64,000 nucleotides of DNA, from contig NC_091673.1 in the NCBI RefSeq assembly GCF_042453785.1, positions 3,107,501 through 3,171,500 of the forward strand. The letters are read 5' to 3'. Of the stretch, positions 18,870 to 35,952 are shown piece by piece; within the stretch, counting starts at the first letter, position 1; the number at the start of each line of letters is the position of its first letter. The translations under genes were made by a program, and so were the position numbers. The notes under the pieces are model-generated. The model did no database searches. It worked only from the letters and a program-made list of their open reading frames with translations, and had not been told where the DNA came from. The stretch comes from Malus domestica (lineage: Eukaryota; Streptophyta; Magnoliopsida; Rosales; Rosaceae).

Positions 18870-19205
18870 TGTTGATGCACAAAACCGGAGGTCTTGGAAC
18901 AACGTAAATCCGACCGTGAATCTGCATGAAATGTAAATAACACAAGATGTATCGTGGTTCACCCCAATGTTTGGGCTACGTCCACACTGATTGTATTATA
19001 TTTCTCTGTTGAAGAGGGAGATAGAGCTTAGAGCTTAGGGGATGTGAGGAGGCTTAGGGTTTGTGAGGGTGAGGATGCCCTTTTATAGAATAAGGGCTCC
19101 TCCCCTAATTACATATTTGCCCCTTCCTTTATTACATAATTACATTTAAGTCCCTCGAGTATTTATACGAGATCTAAATACGAGGCCCTAAATATGGTAT
19201 AAACA
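18870..19205 (-). repeat. 5' LTR (in element orientation) of the gene-carrying retroelement
   Basis: Direct repeat of 13041-13376 with about seven differences. TTTGGCGCC lies immediately inside it on the minus strand, marking this as the 5' LTR. Confidence 0.92.
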
Positions 19206-19210
19206 GGAAC

Positions 19211-20584
19211 CAAAATGATCCTTTAATAAATTACATTTGTGTATTTATTACACAGATAAAAAATAGTTTCTTACAAACGAAGCAAGAAGCGTCTAACAAA
19301 TTCTTTGTTTAGATTTTAAATTCTGGTTTCAACTTTAAATAGGATGCTTTGTGTTTTGTCACGTGCCTTGTGTTGTAATTTTGTGAGATTATCAAGTAAT
19401 TAAGTTAATCTGTGGATGCCATGTGTCAGTTTTCTGTAAACATTGAGTGTTTGCTAATGTGCGCACATGACGCATAAATTTTGAAATGTGATATCCACAT
19501 ATCTCTTTTTACTGCTTACACATTTCTAATTTTCGATCGTCGGATCAGATGAATCAAATAAAATCAAAGAATAAAAATTAATAGGAGGTGGGCAAAAAAT
19601 AAAAAAAAAGATGTGTGGATAACACACCCCCTAATTTTTCAATGGCCCTAGATTTATGTAGATTTGCTGCCTAGGGACTTTGTCCGTGTCAATGGGATGT
19701 TAATTAAAATTTTAAATACACTTTCTTAATGTGGTTTTTTAATCATTTATTTATACGTGTTAGCTAACTTGTCTATTGATGATATAAGAATATTCAGTGT
19801 ATGTATGGGGAGCTTTAAGATTGAATAAGATCCTTTTCGGATCTCCATGTTTGAAGCCAACAGATTTAGAGATTTGGACTTTTAAACCTTGCAGTCTTTA
19901 TTGGTACCAAGACGCACGGTGCTCTGATTTTTCAGAATAAGAAGGGATGGAGAAAATGCTTCGAGCCAATGTTCGAGTACCATGCGTCACGGCGCTGAAG
20001 TAATTCATGTCATACTCTGAAGAAAAACTCAAACGACCTTCAACAAAATGGTATATGTACTCGGAATCAACACAGGTGGGTAGGTAGCCCATTTCACTGG
20101 CTCACCTCACATAAACCAAAAGTTTGAATCTCTATTTCTCTTTGTTCAACGACTTAGATCTCTAAATCCTTAAGCTCCATACACAGAGATCAAAAAGAGA
20201 ATCTGGACTCACAAAGATTAACAAAAAACATAAGTAGCATATATCTACATGGCCTATAAAATTGCCAAGTGGAGCATAGCAGCAGATGTGAAATGCCCCA
20301 CGACCAGAAAAGCTTGAAATGCAAAGGCCGGACGGCCGGCTTGATTACATCCTTGTATGCGGACGTAGAGGCATTGTAGAATTTGAAGCAGAAAAAAGAC
20401 GAGAATTTGTCAACTTGTGTTTGGGTTTAAGCACATTGCTTCGTCCATAACGTTATGGAAACGAAAGGAGGTATCAAAAATTCACTCATACGGGTATACC
20501 AAGGCCTTCAGAGATTCCAACAATGGAACGGCAAATCGCAAATTAGATCAAGGTAACTCGAAAGCTCTTTCTGAGATGTCAAAC
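19211..20584. other. Spacer between the LTR element and duplication copy B
   Basis: No gene is supported. The open frames at 19898-20092 (minus) and 20417-20638 (plus) match nothing I recognise. Confidence 0.55.
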
Positions 20585-21575
20585 AAAGATTTGTTAGTCT
20601 GCTATCTGTTGCATAAGAAAGATCAAGTACTGTATTAGGGCTGTTCTCTGTGTTTTTTTTTGTTTTACTTTATGGCTTTTTACTCATCGCCGATAACGCT
20701 TGTTAACCCTAGCTAGCATACAACCTTGATTTGTCGTAACATGCCAGCTAAAGAAAATGACACTATTCGGCATTTTATACGTGCGGAGTCATTCTTACTT
20801 GCATGCGAATCTATATCTGATACATATTACCACAGTGATTAAAAGTATGTTTGAGATTGCTTCTAAAAGGGGCTAAAATCACTTTCAAACACCTAAAAAT
20901 GCTTCTAAATTTGAGCGAAAAAACTTAAAAGTGTTTCTGGATCATAAAAGTGTTTTCTAAGTGCTCTTTAGGAAGCACTTGGAGTTTTACTAAAATTTGT
21001 GGCACAAACAGTCCCAAACGAGCCCTAACTCGTTAAATTGATGAACTGTGATATGGCCAAAGTATTTTCCATTGTACAGTCAATTTAGGTTATACAGCTT
21101 GTCTTTACTTTGTATGAAGTATCTATATGCCTTGCTAGGTGCCCTATACAGTATTTTCCTGTATATTATATTGTGCTTGGGGTGGGGGACTGACTTAGTA
21201 ATTATCATACATTTTTTATAACTTCTGGTCTCAAATTTGGAATTAGGATCTTCTTCGGATCCTCTTTGTGAGATTCTGGAGATCTTTCAATTACGTTCGT
21301 TCATCGTACATTGTACGGTTAATTTTCATCAATTATTGTTTATATTTAATTTTAAATAAAAAATTTACAATAATTTCTGACCACACGATATACGATGAAC
21401 GGATGTGATTGGAGAATTCCCGAATCCTTACAAAGAGGATCCGGAGAATCCTCATTCCAAATTCGAGGTACCTCCGCAAACATAACCAATAAAAAAAGAA
21501 CTATTGCGTCATATAACTAGCAAAATGACATACAAAGCATCCAAAATCAGCCGGTGAGAACCATATCCCCACCAC

Positions 21576-21584
21576 TATATATAA
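21576..21584 (+). promoter_or_regulatory. TATA box of the copy-B dioxygenase gene
   Basis: TATATATAA in the same context as in copy A, 81 bp upstream of the ATG. The added distance is due to the (GA)n expansion between them. Confidence 0.55.
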
Positions 21585-21625
21585 CCCCTTCGAATCTAAA
21601 CACCAACACGCCCATAAACAAATAG

Positions 21626-21664
<39 letters not shown>

Positions 21665-21666
<2 letters not shown>

Positions 21667-23237
21667 GGAGCCCTTCACCAAAGACTTCAAAGTAGGAGAG
21701 TGCGAAGGCCAAAAGGTGGTGGATGGTGAGACCATGCCACTGGTGCTGCAGCCTCCAGCACCCGAAAACAACGATGTGGAGTCACTTATTTTGGCTCTTC
21801 AGAAGAACAAGGACTGGTTTGATCAGATGCTTCTCAAAAACAGCGCTATCCTTCTCCGAGGTTTCAATGTTCAGAACGCTGAGGAGTTCAACGACATCAT
21901 AGAAACCTTCGGTTGGGATGATATTCGCTATGTAGGACCGGCGCCAAGAACTCATGTGCACAAGCGAGTTTGGACTGCAAATGAAGGACCTCTCTCAGAG
22001 TTCATATACTATCACCATGAGATGGTCTTGGTAAGTGCATATATATACTATCACCATGAAAAATCACCATATTTCTAGGGACATAGGTTGTCAAAAATAT
22101 TGGAGGAGTCTCCTGGCAGTTTCATTTCTGTTTTCTTAGGTGACAAGGCTCGGCCTAGAATGGTTGTTTCTTGTAACCGAAAAACAAAAGAACTCGTTTT
22201 TGTTGCATTAGGATCGGAGACAGGTATCGAATTCATCGCTAGGAAGTGTGAAATTGATCATGTTTTCTGCAAACAAATACTGTGTCAGTTGCTTCCCTTC
22301 CCTGCACCAAAGCACAGAGAGATTAATAAGTTAATTAACTGTCATATATCTTGATTTAAGCAAACATTTTTTACTTGAATTTTTTAAGCCAAGTCAAAAC
22401 ATGGACTCATTCCAACCTCAGTATGTTTCCTGCAAACATGTACCGATGACTCTTGTATCGTAAACTAAAATTCGAAGAGTTGACTCTGTATATTCTAATT
22501 AATTAACCCTAATTGACTGTGTCTAACTAATTAATTAACCTGCAGATTAAGGAATATCCCAAAAAGGTCATCCTATTCTGTGAGATACCTCCACCAGAAG
22601 GCGGACAGACCCCATTTGTTCCGAGCTTCCGAGTGACGGAGAGGATGCTGGAGGAGTTCCCGGAAGCTGTGGAAGAATTAGATGCAGGTGGCTTGAAATA
22701 CACCTTCACAGCACCAAGTAAGAACAGCACAGGTTCTATGAGGGGCAGGGGTTGGGAGGATACTTTTGCCGCATCAGACCGTGCAGAAGCTGAAAAAAAG
22801 TAATACATTCATATTTTAGTCTATTATATAATGTGTCGATCGACATCATTGTCACTAGCTAAAATGGACAGTGTTTGTTTACTTGTGGCAGGGCTAATGC
22901 TTTAGGCATGGACGTCGAGTGGCTATCAGATGGGGGAATCAAGACGATATTAGGACCGAGGTCGCTGACGAAGGTGTTTGAAGGAAGAAAAGGGAGGAGA
23001 ATGTGGTTCAACACGATGGTAGGCATGCATGGGAAGGAGAACAGCTCGGCCCTGATGGCGGACGGGACCGAGATTCCGGCAGAGCTGGTGAACAGATGTG
23101 AGCAGATAATCGAAGAAGAAAGCATCCAGTTCAAGTGGGAGAAGGGTGATGTTCTCTTCCTTGATAACCTGGCTTTGCTTCATGGAAGGCGGCCTTCTCT
23201 TGCTCCCAGAAGAGTCTTGGTTGCCACATGCAAGTAG
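21665..23237 (+). CDS. TauD/TfdA-family Fe(II)/2-oxoglutarate dioxygenase (clavaminate synthase-like), copy B
   Basis: Exons 21665-22030, 22546-22799 and 22892-23237 match those of copy A in length (366, 254, 346 nt) and encode the same 321-residue protein, with H117-x-E119, H304 and R313/R314. Exon differences from copy A are two in exon 1, one in exon 2 and an adjacent pair in exon 3, all synonymous. Introns differ at a few more sites. The promoter differs: no MITE, and a long GA run in the leader. Expression could therefore differ between copies while protein function does not. Substrate is unknown. Gene conversion or a recent duplication would explain the identity. Confidence 0.92.
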
Positions 23238-23461
23238 AACAACCATCGATCTCATGATATGATTACCACAGTATCTTCTACTTTCATCAAAGTTGTATGC
23301 AACTATGCATGCTATGCATTTACAATTAAGCTACTCGATATCGGAGTCAATAAAGTACGTATATGTAATAAGATCTCAATTTGTGATTTCAAATTCAATT
23401 GGGTGAACTTGAAAGGCATGAATATGATATGCAATTAATTGGGAAAGAAATAAACACTTAA

Positions 23462-25113
23462 ATTGTGTGTGCATTCCCTATATTATATCTCAAACTCTTA
23501 TTTAAAACTCATAAGCTTACGGCGTGAGACATAAGTACAAGACTTGGGAGATGTTTTTTATTGGATGACCATTCAACATTACGAGAGAAAGAAACACATA
23601 ATTATATACGTGCATATATACAATCAGTAAGTTTTAGAGTAGATGAATCTACAAGTGCCTTCTTCTCCTTCTCTTTCAAACTCAGCTTATTCTTTGGCAA
23701 TCAGCGTCTCACTTGCCCGTTTTCCGAAATCATCTTCAGAGTCTGCACCTCTGGGTTGATCAGCCTTCTTCCTTGTCAGCCATTGCTAATATGTAATCCA
23801 AGTCTCCGGTGGCCGTATAAGATGATGCTGCTTTCGGAATATTGTAGTTCAATAATTCCTTTCTACCACCACTTTTGAAGGCTTATTTAGCTGTTCTAAC
23901 GGAATTTGTGTCTAAAAGAACATTGCTTGTAATGGAAGAGCCCTTATAGTAGAAACCTTAAATTCAAGTTTTTTATGATTTTATGTAATAATTTGAGTAG
24001 GTACAAAATTTTAAAATAATTTAAATTACATTGTTGTAAAATATTTTTGTAAATATTCAACAACAATAAATATTAAATTCACACATCAATTTTTTTTTCT
24101 TCACAGTAACTAGAATGACTTCATTATTGGGTTATGTCATGACATGTGTCATAGCTTATGGCATGGTCAATTTTTATTTTTATTTTTAAAAGGAACAACT
24201 GGTAGCAAGTCACGGTTATCCATAATTTTCAGGTTGGAAAGACTTACAGAGGCATTTCAACATCCCTCTGACCACAAGTCTGGCTTCCTTCAAATTAAAA
24301 ACTGAAGGTCTTGGGTTCGAAACCCGCTGCTGATAGGATTTCAACTCTTTACGATCATTAAATTAAAGTTTCCTGTCTCAATCTCCTCCATTAGATTGTA
24401 TATTTCTTGTTATCATTTCACTTATAAAAGTGAGGTCCTTGTATGTCATACTAATGTCATGATCAATTCTTTCTTATCAATATAAGATTTCAACTCTTAC
24501 AACCATTAGATTAGATTTTCTAATCTAAATCTCATCCGTCGAATTGTTACCTCCTTTTTTAGTCTTCCACCATAAGTCTCCATCTCTTTCCCATTCAACA
24601 TATTTCTGGGAATTGGGTTTTATAATCTGCCGAGAGAGAGGTCATTGATGGTTGAGTAGTCGCCTGCAAGGCCGACACCGGTGCAGGCGGAGGGGTGGGG
24701 TGGTGGTTGGCTAGGGAACACCACACACATTATACATGCAGAATTCTATCCGAGTGACTTTAACCAGGACCAACACCGATATCAGCTACGACTTCAGTCG
24801 AATGCCAATAGGGTCGTCAGTTCAAACCCCCGACTGCCAACGGGTGCCATGAATCAATCAACGAGGAGAAATTAAACAGAAAGTTTTCTTTCACTAAACT
24901 CGGTGCTTCTTGATTTGGTCAATAAAAAGGAATGTCAAGTCAGGTTGAAGAAACACATACAGACCGACCGGCAATTTGATACTGAAAAAAAGGCATTTAC
25001 TTCTACTTATTCTCTGGACAAGCATAAATAAAGAAAAAAGCACAACACTAGCATAGCCCTAAATCTCTTTGCTGTTCTGAAAGGCAAGATGAGGCTTTGA
25101 ATGTTTACCAATA
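23462..25113. other. Spacer downstream of duplication copy B
   Basis: No supported gene. A tRNA-like B-box (GGTTCGAAACC, about 24316) followed by A+T-rich sequence hints at an old SINE near 24240-24360 but is too weak to call. Sequence near 24660-24860 is G+C-richer and unassigned. Confidence 0.5.
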
Positions 25114-29401
<4,288 letters not shown>

Positions 29402-30444
29402 GGCCTCCGATTTCGAAACCCTAGCGCATACAGATTACAGAGTGAGAGGGAGGAGAGAGAGGGAGAGTAGGGTTTTGGTTTTGGGGGTGCCTTTGAGATT
29501 ATCGGGTTCTCTCTCTGTTCGTGGGGGAGAGGGAGATCTGCCTGCCTATTTAAGCCCTGTTGATTTTTTGCGTTTTTTGGTAATTTGACGATGTTGACGA
29601 TCAGGCCAATGAGGATTTGACACGTGGGTGGTTTGGGACTTGTTGGTCTTTTTTGTTGGAAACTGAGGAGAAGTTGGTCCGTTGACGAAAATGTTCCTAA
29701 TCCATGACCAATTCTGTTTGTTCTAACAAACTAATTATTTAATTTAATGACAATGAGTTATTGGCTAATTTATTGAATTTAACTGTAAATAGGATATTGA
29801 AAATGAAGCAAGACTAGGTGGTTTAGATTAAACATGTTCTTAAACAAATATAATCTTGCATAATAGCGAACCAAATTCTTTATCAAACGACAATATCAAT
29901 TCATCATGATAAATTGCATCAAATTTATTTAAATTAGTGTAGAACTTAGCTTAGAGAAATTTATAGAATTTCAAAGGAAAAGTTATAGAAGAAAAGATTG
30001 GGTAGAAAAATTTATGGAATCTTCGCTCTCCATCGATTAATGTAAATATTATTGTTTGGTAAAAAAATTTTTACAAATTAATATATATTTTATTTGGTCA
30101 GTATTCAACTTAAAATCATCAGGATAGCAACTAACAGAGAAATCGGGACATCAGCACTGTGATGACACAAGTACCCTTAAATTTTATGGGAGCCGTCGTC
30201 AATTAGTAGTGTCAGTAGAGGGGTAAAATCGCGATAAAAAACCGCAAGCCGAAATCAAAACAGGGAAGGGGAGAGCATTCCTCGCTAATTTCCGTTGCGA
30301 TCGCAGAGTCGAAAGCACTGAGAAAAATCCAAATTCCAATAGCCGTTGTACGGACATTCGAATTAGGGTTTTCAAGAACTCGCCCAATTTAATTTCTTGT
30401 ATTGCTACTCATTGTTATACGGAATTAGGGTTTCGTCGTGGCGG
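29402..30444. promoter_or_regulatory. Divergent intergenic region between DCP5 and CRWN
   Basis: About 1 kb separates the two divergent start codons and must hold both promoters. GAGA-rich leader sequence lies next to DCP5. The two genes are not neighbours in Arabidopsis, so the join of the two synteny blocks falls here. Confidence 0.6.
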
Positions 30445-33400
30445 ATGATGTTCACGCCACAAAGGAAGGCGTCGACGGCGGCTCTGTTGCTGACGCCGAG
30501 GAGCGGCGGCGTCGTTTCGAACCCTAGGAATACTGGGAAGGGTAAAGCGGTGGCGCTTGTCGATGGTCCGCCTCCGCCATTGGGCTCGCTGAGTGAGAGC
30601 GGGCCTTATACGACTGCGGGATTAGATACCGGTGATATGGACGACTGGAGAGCGTTCAAAGAGGCTGGCTTCCTCGATGAGGCGTCTATGGAGCGCAAGG
30701 ACCACCAAGCGCTCGCCGAGAAGGTCTCTAAGCTTCAAAAAGAGGTTAGCCACTTGATTTTTGGTTTATCGAACCAGATTAATAGAACCGTTATTAATAT
30801 CTTGTGCAACATTTATACACAACGCAAATTTGTAATATTCTGAATATATAATGATATATTTGTTGTTGGGCAGCTTTTTGATTACCAGTATAATATGGGG
30901 CTTCTCCTGATTGAAAAGAAAGAGTGGGCATCGAAGAACGAAGAATTGAGTCAAGCATTGGCGGAAACCCAGGAGATTCTTAAACGCGAACAATCTGCAC
31001 ACTTAATTGCAATATCTGAGGTTGAGAAGCGGGAGGAGAATTTACGGAGAGTATTGGTTGCTGAGAAGCAGTGTGTAGCTCAGGTATGCGAGCTTTCTTG
31101 TTTGTCAATTTGTGTAATGAAATTTTGTTTGTCAATGTGTATTAATTTTTGTCACTGCAGCTGGAAAAGGCTTTGCGTGAAATGCACGAGGAGCATGCCC
31201 AAATAAAGCGGGAGTCTGAAGCAAAGATGGTTGATGCAAATTCATTAGTTGTGGGAATTGAAGAGAAGTCTTTGGAGACAGATGCAAAGTTGTGTGCTGC
31301 CGAGGCCAAACTTGCTGAGGTCAATAGAAAGAGTTCAGAGTTGGAGATGAGATTGGAGGAGGTGGAGGCACGTGAAAGTGTGCTTCGAAGAGAGAAGCTT
31401 TCCTTAAGTACAGAGTACGTTTTTACGACCATGACACTTGCATTTAGGATGTGCAGGATCCTAATATATATAGTTGCTCTGTTCTTTGCTGAATGCGAGA
31501 CATCTTCCATTTATGATGTAGTCCGTGTTTATATTCTGGAGCATTTGGCTTTTAAATTTAATTTGACTTGTTCCTAATTTTGTTAGGCAAGAGGTACACA
31601 AGACAACTTTTTACAAACAAAGGGAAGACTTGAAAGAATGGGAGAGGAAGCTACAAGAAGGGGAAGAGAGGTTATGCAAGCTTCGGAGAATTTTGAATGA
31701 GAAAGAGGAGAAGTCAAATCAAAATGAAATGAGTATGAAGCAAAAAGAGAAGGGCATCGAAGAAGGGCAAAGGAAGATTGAAGCTTTGAACACTATGTTG
31801 AAAGAAAAGGAAGCGGATGTGAATAAACGGCTAGATGACTTAGCATCAAAGGAAAAGGTGTCTCTCGTATAGATGAGTTTTTATTTTTTCATTTTTTTTT
31901 CAGAAATGTATATTTGCAGCTTTGTTCATTTGACTGATGTCAATTTGGTTGCAGGAAGCAAATTCTTTGAGGAACATATTAGAGTTGAAGGAGAGGGAAT
32001 TACATGAATTTGAGCAAAAACTAAGTTCGAGAGAAAATGTGTGTCCTAACTCTTAAACTCCTGATATTTATTTTTATGTAACTTATGACTAATAAAATTA
32101 TATCTTCTGTTTTTCAAAGGGTTATATATTTGTTTTCTAAATGGGTACGTTCATGTAAAACGTATTGAATGAATGCAATGTAAATGGGCTACATTTATGA
32201 GACCTGATGCCATTTGTCAAAAAAAAAAAATTCTGTTTAGAAGGGCTTGAATGTTTATTTTCATACAATTTGTCTAGAAATCTGATATGGTCTCTCACAG
32301 GTGGAGATTCAAGAGGTGCTTGAGAAGCACAGATCCATTCTCAATATGAAAATGCAGGAGTTTGAGTTGGAAATGGAAGAAAGGAGGGAGTCTCTGAACA
32401 AGGAACTAAGGATTAAGGTTGACGGGGTGGAACAAAAGGAGCTGGAAATCAGCCACAGGGAAGAAAAGTTGTTGAAGAGGGAACAAGCGCTGCATGAGAA
32501 ATCAGAGAGGTTGAATGAGAAAAATAAGGAACTTGAAACAAAGCTGAAAACTTTGAAGGAGAACGAGAAAACCATCAAAGTTGATGAGAAAACTTTAGAG
32601 GTGGAAAGGCAACAACTACTTGCTGATATAGAGTGTCTTCAGAATCTTAGAGATGAAATTCAGAAGATAAAGGATGAAAACCTTCAACTGGAGCTCCATA
32701 TTCGTGAAGAGAGAGAGAAGCAGGTAATTACCCAGGAAGAGAGGTCAGAGCACCTCCGTTTGCAGTCGGAATTGCAGCAGGAAATAAAGACTTATAGACT
32801 TCGAAATGAGTTGCTCTTGAAGGAAGCTGAAGATTTAAAGCAGCAGAGGGAAAAGTTTGAAGAAGAGTGGGAGGATTTGGATGAGAGAAAAGCTGAAATT
32901 AGCAGAGATCTGAAGAAAATTGTTGAAGAGAAAGAAAAATTAGAAAAATTACAAGGCATGGAGGAAGAAAGGCTGAAAAAGGAGAAAGATGCAATGCAAA
33001 ATTACTTACAGAGGGAGCGGGACAGTCTCAAGCTTGAGAAAGAATCATTTGCGTCTAAGATGAGGAATGAGCAGTTAGCGTTAGCTGAAAAGGCCCAATT
33101 TGAGCATAGTCAAATGGTTCAAGATTTTGAGTCACAGAAGAGGGATCTTGAGGCTGATATGCAGAATAAGGAGCAGGAAATGAAGAAACGCCTGCAGGAA
33201 ATGGAGAGAGCATTTGAGGAGGAGAAGGATAGAGAACATGCTAAAATTAATTACTTGAAGGGAGTCACTGATGAGCAAAGGGAAGAATTAAGATCTGAAA
33301 GGCATAGAATGGAAAAGGAAAGAGAAGAACTTGCTCTGAACAAGAAGCAACAGGAAGTTAACCAACTTGAAATGCGAAAAGATATTGGTCAGCTTGCTAT

Positions 33401-35952
33401 GCTTAGCAAAAAGATCAAGCAGCAGCGGGAACAGCTTATTGAGGAAAGACGACACTTCCTTTCTTTTGTTGAGAAGCTTAAAAGTTGCAAGGACTGTGGA
33501 GAAATGACAAGGGAATTTGTACTTTCTGATCTCCAAGTACCGGGAATGTACCAAGTTGAGGCTGTTTCTCTGCCAAGGCTCAATGATGAACTTTTAAAGA
33601 ACTCTTCGGCTGATTTAGGTGTTCCTGATTTGGAATACACAGAATCAGGATGGGGAACGTCTTTGCTGCGCAAATGCAAGGCAATGGTTTCCAAAGTATC
33701 TCCAATAAAAAAAATGGAGTATATTACTGATGCAGGGTCTTCGGAGTTGCCCCCACTATCCGCTATTCAGGTTAATGTTGAAGAGAAAAGAATCGAATCT
33801 AATATGCTTATCAATGAGGGAGAAGGAGGGCACATCAGTCATGAAGATGAGCCTGGGCCATCTTTTAGGATGCTTAATGACTCTAGTGCTCAACCACTAC
33901 CATCGGATAACACTTCCAAAGAAGTGGATGATGGGTATGCTCCATCAATTGATGATCATAGCTTCATTGACAGTAAGGTTAAAGATGTTCCAGATGATTC
34001 CGGGCAATCTGAGATAAAGAGTGGTCGGCAACAACCAGCTAGGGGACGCAAGTCCAGACTGTCTAGGACACGCACAGTGAAGGCAACAGTTGAAGAGGCA
34101 AAGAAATTTCTCGGAAATACTCCAGAAGAACCATCAAATGCAAGTATGCTGCCTAATGATAGTAGTTACAATTATGAAGAAATTCAGGGAGCTTCCAGTT
34201 TTGCTGAGAAAGCAAATAGTAGCATTGGGAGAAAACGAAGGCGTGCTCAGAGCTCTAGGATTACTGAAAGTGAGCAAGATGATTGTGACAGCGAAGGACG
34301 TTCGGGCAGTGTCACAACAGCTGGTGGGCGCAGGAAGAGGCGACAATCTATTGCTTCTTCCGTGCAAACACCTGGAGAGCAGCGATATAACCTTAGACAT
34401 CGCAAGACGTAAGTTGCTTAATGTGTGTATGAAATTATGTGGCACGGTGACGGCTAAATGTGGAAGTTAATTAGTGTTTGCAGTTTCTGTGGCGTGATCA
34501 TAATAACTTGAGTCAAGGTTGTATATCTATATAGACTTGTTGTCAGTCTGTCATTCTTCATGCATTGTTGCATTTGTTTCCAATCAACTTAAGGTTTAAC
34601 GACAATTGGATATCAACATGGTTGAACGCTGGATATATCTTTTTGCTTTGAGTGGTTATGTTTATATAAAATTGTTGGGCTTTTTTTTTTTCCCTTATCA
34701 ATTTTAGTTTGAGACTATTGATATTGTGATGGATACACTGAGTACGGATTTGAATGTCAAACTTCTGGTAAATCTTATCACTGTAGTCTATTTGATTCTT
34801 TTCCTTCTTGGGTTACAAAGAACCGTTCTTTGACCCATTTCTGTTCTTGCTATGGAATATTAGGTGAGCACTTCAATTGTCCAGGTCCCTTCAGTTAATG
34901 CATGAAATAGAATGTTTGTTAGATCCCAGAATAATCTATCCAATAGTCTTCACTAGGTGCACGTTCTGTTGTCCAGACAAATATTTTCCTAACCAGCTTC
35001 GGGTTAGTCCTGGAGTGACAATTTCACTGACCGTTATTCTGAAATTATTGTTCCTTGATCGGGGAAAATCATTCGGAAGTTCCATCTAAAAAGAGAAATT
35101 TTTAGTTCAGTTATTTGTTACTATATTGGTATGGGGAACACATTTTGTTCTTTCTGATATTTTGGGAATATATATAATCGTAGAATTTTTTTTAAGGAAG
35201 AAGGTAAACAGGGATAAACTTATACAGCTAATCATTGAACTACCGAAGTATCTGTATGCGGAAGACGTGAATTTTTACGGTTTTACTTGTGACCTCATCT
35301 GTCATAAACTGTCCAATCAAGGGATCTTGCATGATGTGTCAACTGTGGGCATTTTCTATGCTGTGCCATGTGAGGAAGTGTTTGGTTTTTCTAAATTTGT
35401 CTATGGATGTTGATCAGTGCAGGATCGGTCACAGCAGCACCAACCGCGGCTGACCTGAAGAAGAGAAGCAAGGAAGAAACTGGAGGTGGTGGTATAGAAC
35501 CAATTCCGGAATCTGTTTCTGTGTCATCGTTGGGGACGGCTGGTGAGAATGGGCAAACTACACAGTTGATGCAGGTCACTACGTTAAAAGGTGCGGAATT
35601 CTCACAGGAGCGGGTTGTGAGGGTAATGTCCCCCTTACCTTTTACGTGTCTTGTACTTTGTGACGGTTATATCTGAAACGTCTAAAACGATGTGAATAAG
35701 GTCTGTTAACCTCTGTTTCTTGTACTGCAGTTTAGAACACCAACAGCCACCGTCGATGACAATGCTGAAGCCGATGCAGCCAAATCAGTTGAAAATACAG
35801 ATATGAGCGTGAAAGATATTGGTACACCGGAATCTGGTTGCGGCAACAATACAAATGGCGAGAGCGACGATGACTATGATGACGAGGACGTTGAAGAGCG
35901 TCCTGGCGAGAAGTCAATAGGAAAAAAGATCTGGACTTTCTTAACGACGTGA
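30445..35952 (+). CDS. CRWN: CRWN/NMCP nuclear-lamina-like coiled-coil protein (CRWN2/3 type)
   Basis: Exons 30445-30744, 30874-31083, 31161-31414, 31587-31857, 31955-32038, 32301-34408, 35418-35622 and 35731-35952 give 1217 residues, normal for CROWDED NUCLEI proteins. These coiled-coil proteins line the inner nuclear envelope and set nuclear size and chromatin order. It starts MMFTPQRK like Arabidopsis CRWN2/3, then [21 protein letters not shown] coiled coil of about 600 residues follows. After it come the conserved [17 protein letters not shown] block, a basic segment ([26 protein letters not shown], nuclear localisation), RYNLRHR, an acidic tail and the conserved C-terminus [10 protein letters not shown]. 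Exon 7 uses the AG at 35416-35417; the next AG (TGCAG) four bases on would break the frame. The LRR gene downstream is also its neighbour in Arabidopsis. Confidence 0.95.

Larger units (their letters stand above)
13041..19205 (-). mobile_element. Nonautonomous LTR retroelement carrying host gene fragments
   Basis: LTRs of 336 bp lie at 13041-13376 and 18870-19205, flanked by GGAAC (13036-13040 and 19206-19210). By eye they differ at about seven positions. The element reads on the minus strand: just inside the 18870 LTR is TTTGGCGCCGTCTGTGGGAA, a primer-binding-site-like start seen in many plant LTR elements. CTTGGGGGACTAC, a polypurine tract, precedes the other LTR. No gag, protease, reverse transcriptase or integrase is visible. 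Instead the interior carries sense-oriented fragments of an HD-Zip II gene, a secretory or membrane N-terminus, an RF298-type E3 ligase and a GT47 exostosin, then tandem arrays. Two hAT-like elements later inserted into it. Confidence 0.9.
20585..23461 (+). repeat. Direct segmental duplication, copy B
   Basis: This aligns with 5172-8235. Upstream spacer similarity is clearly lower than in the gene, with many substitutions and small indels. It lacks the 171-bp promoter MITE. Its 5' UTR has a longer (GA)n run at about 21628-21661. Confidence 0.92.

Noticed and set aside
24240-24360. SINE with B-box GGTTCGAAACC
   Set aside because: No A-box at the right distance, no tail and no target-site duplication could be found.
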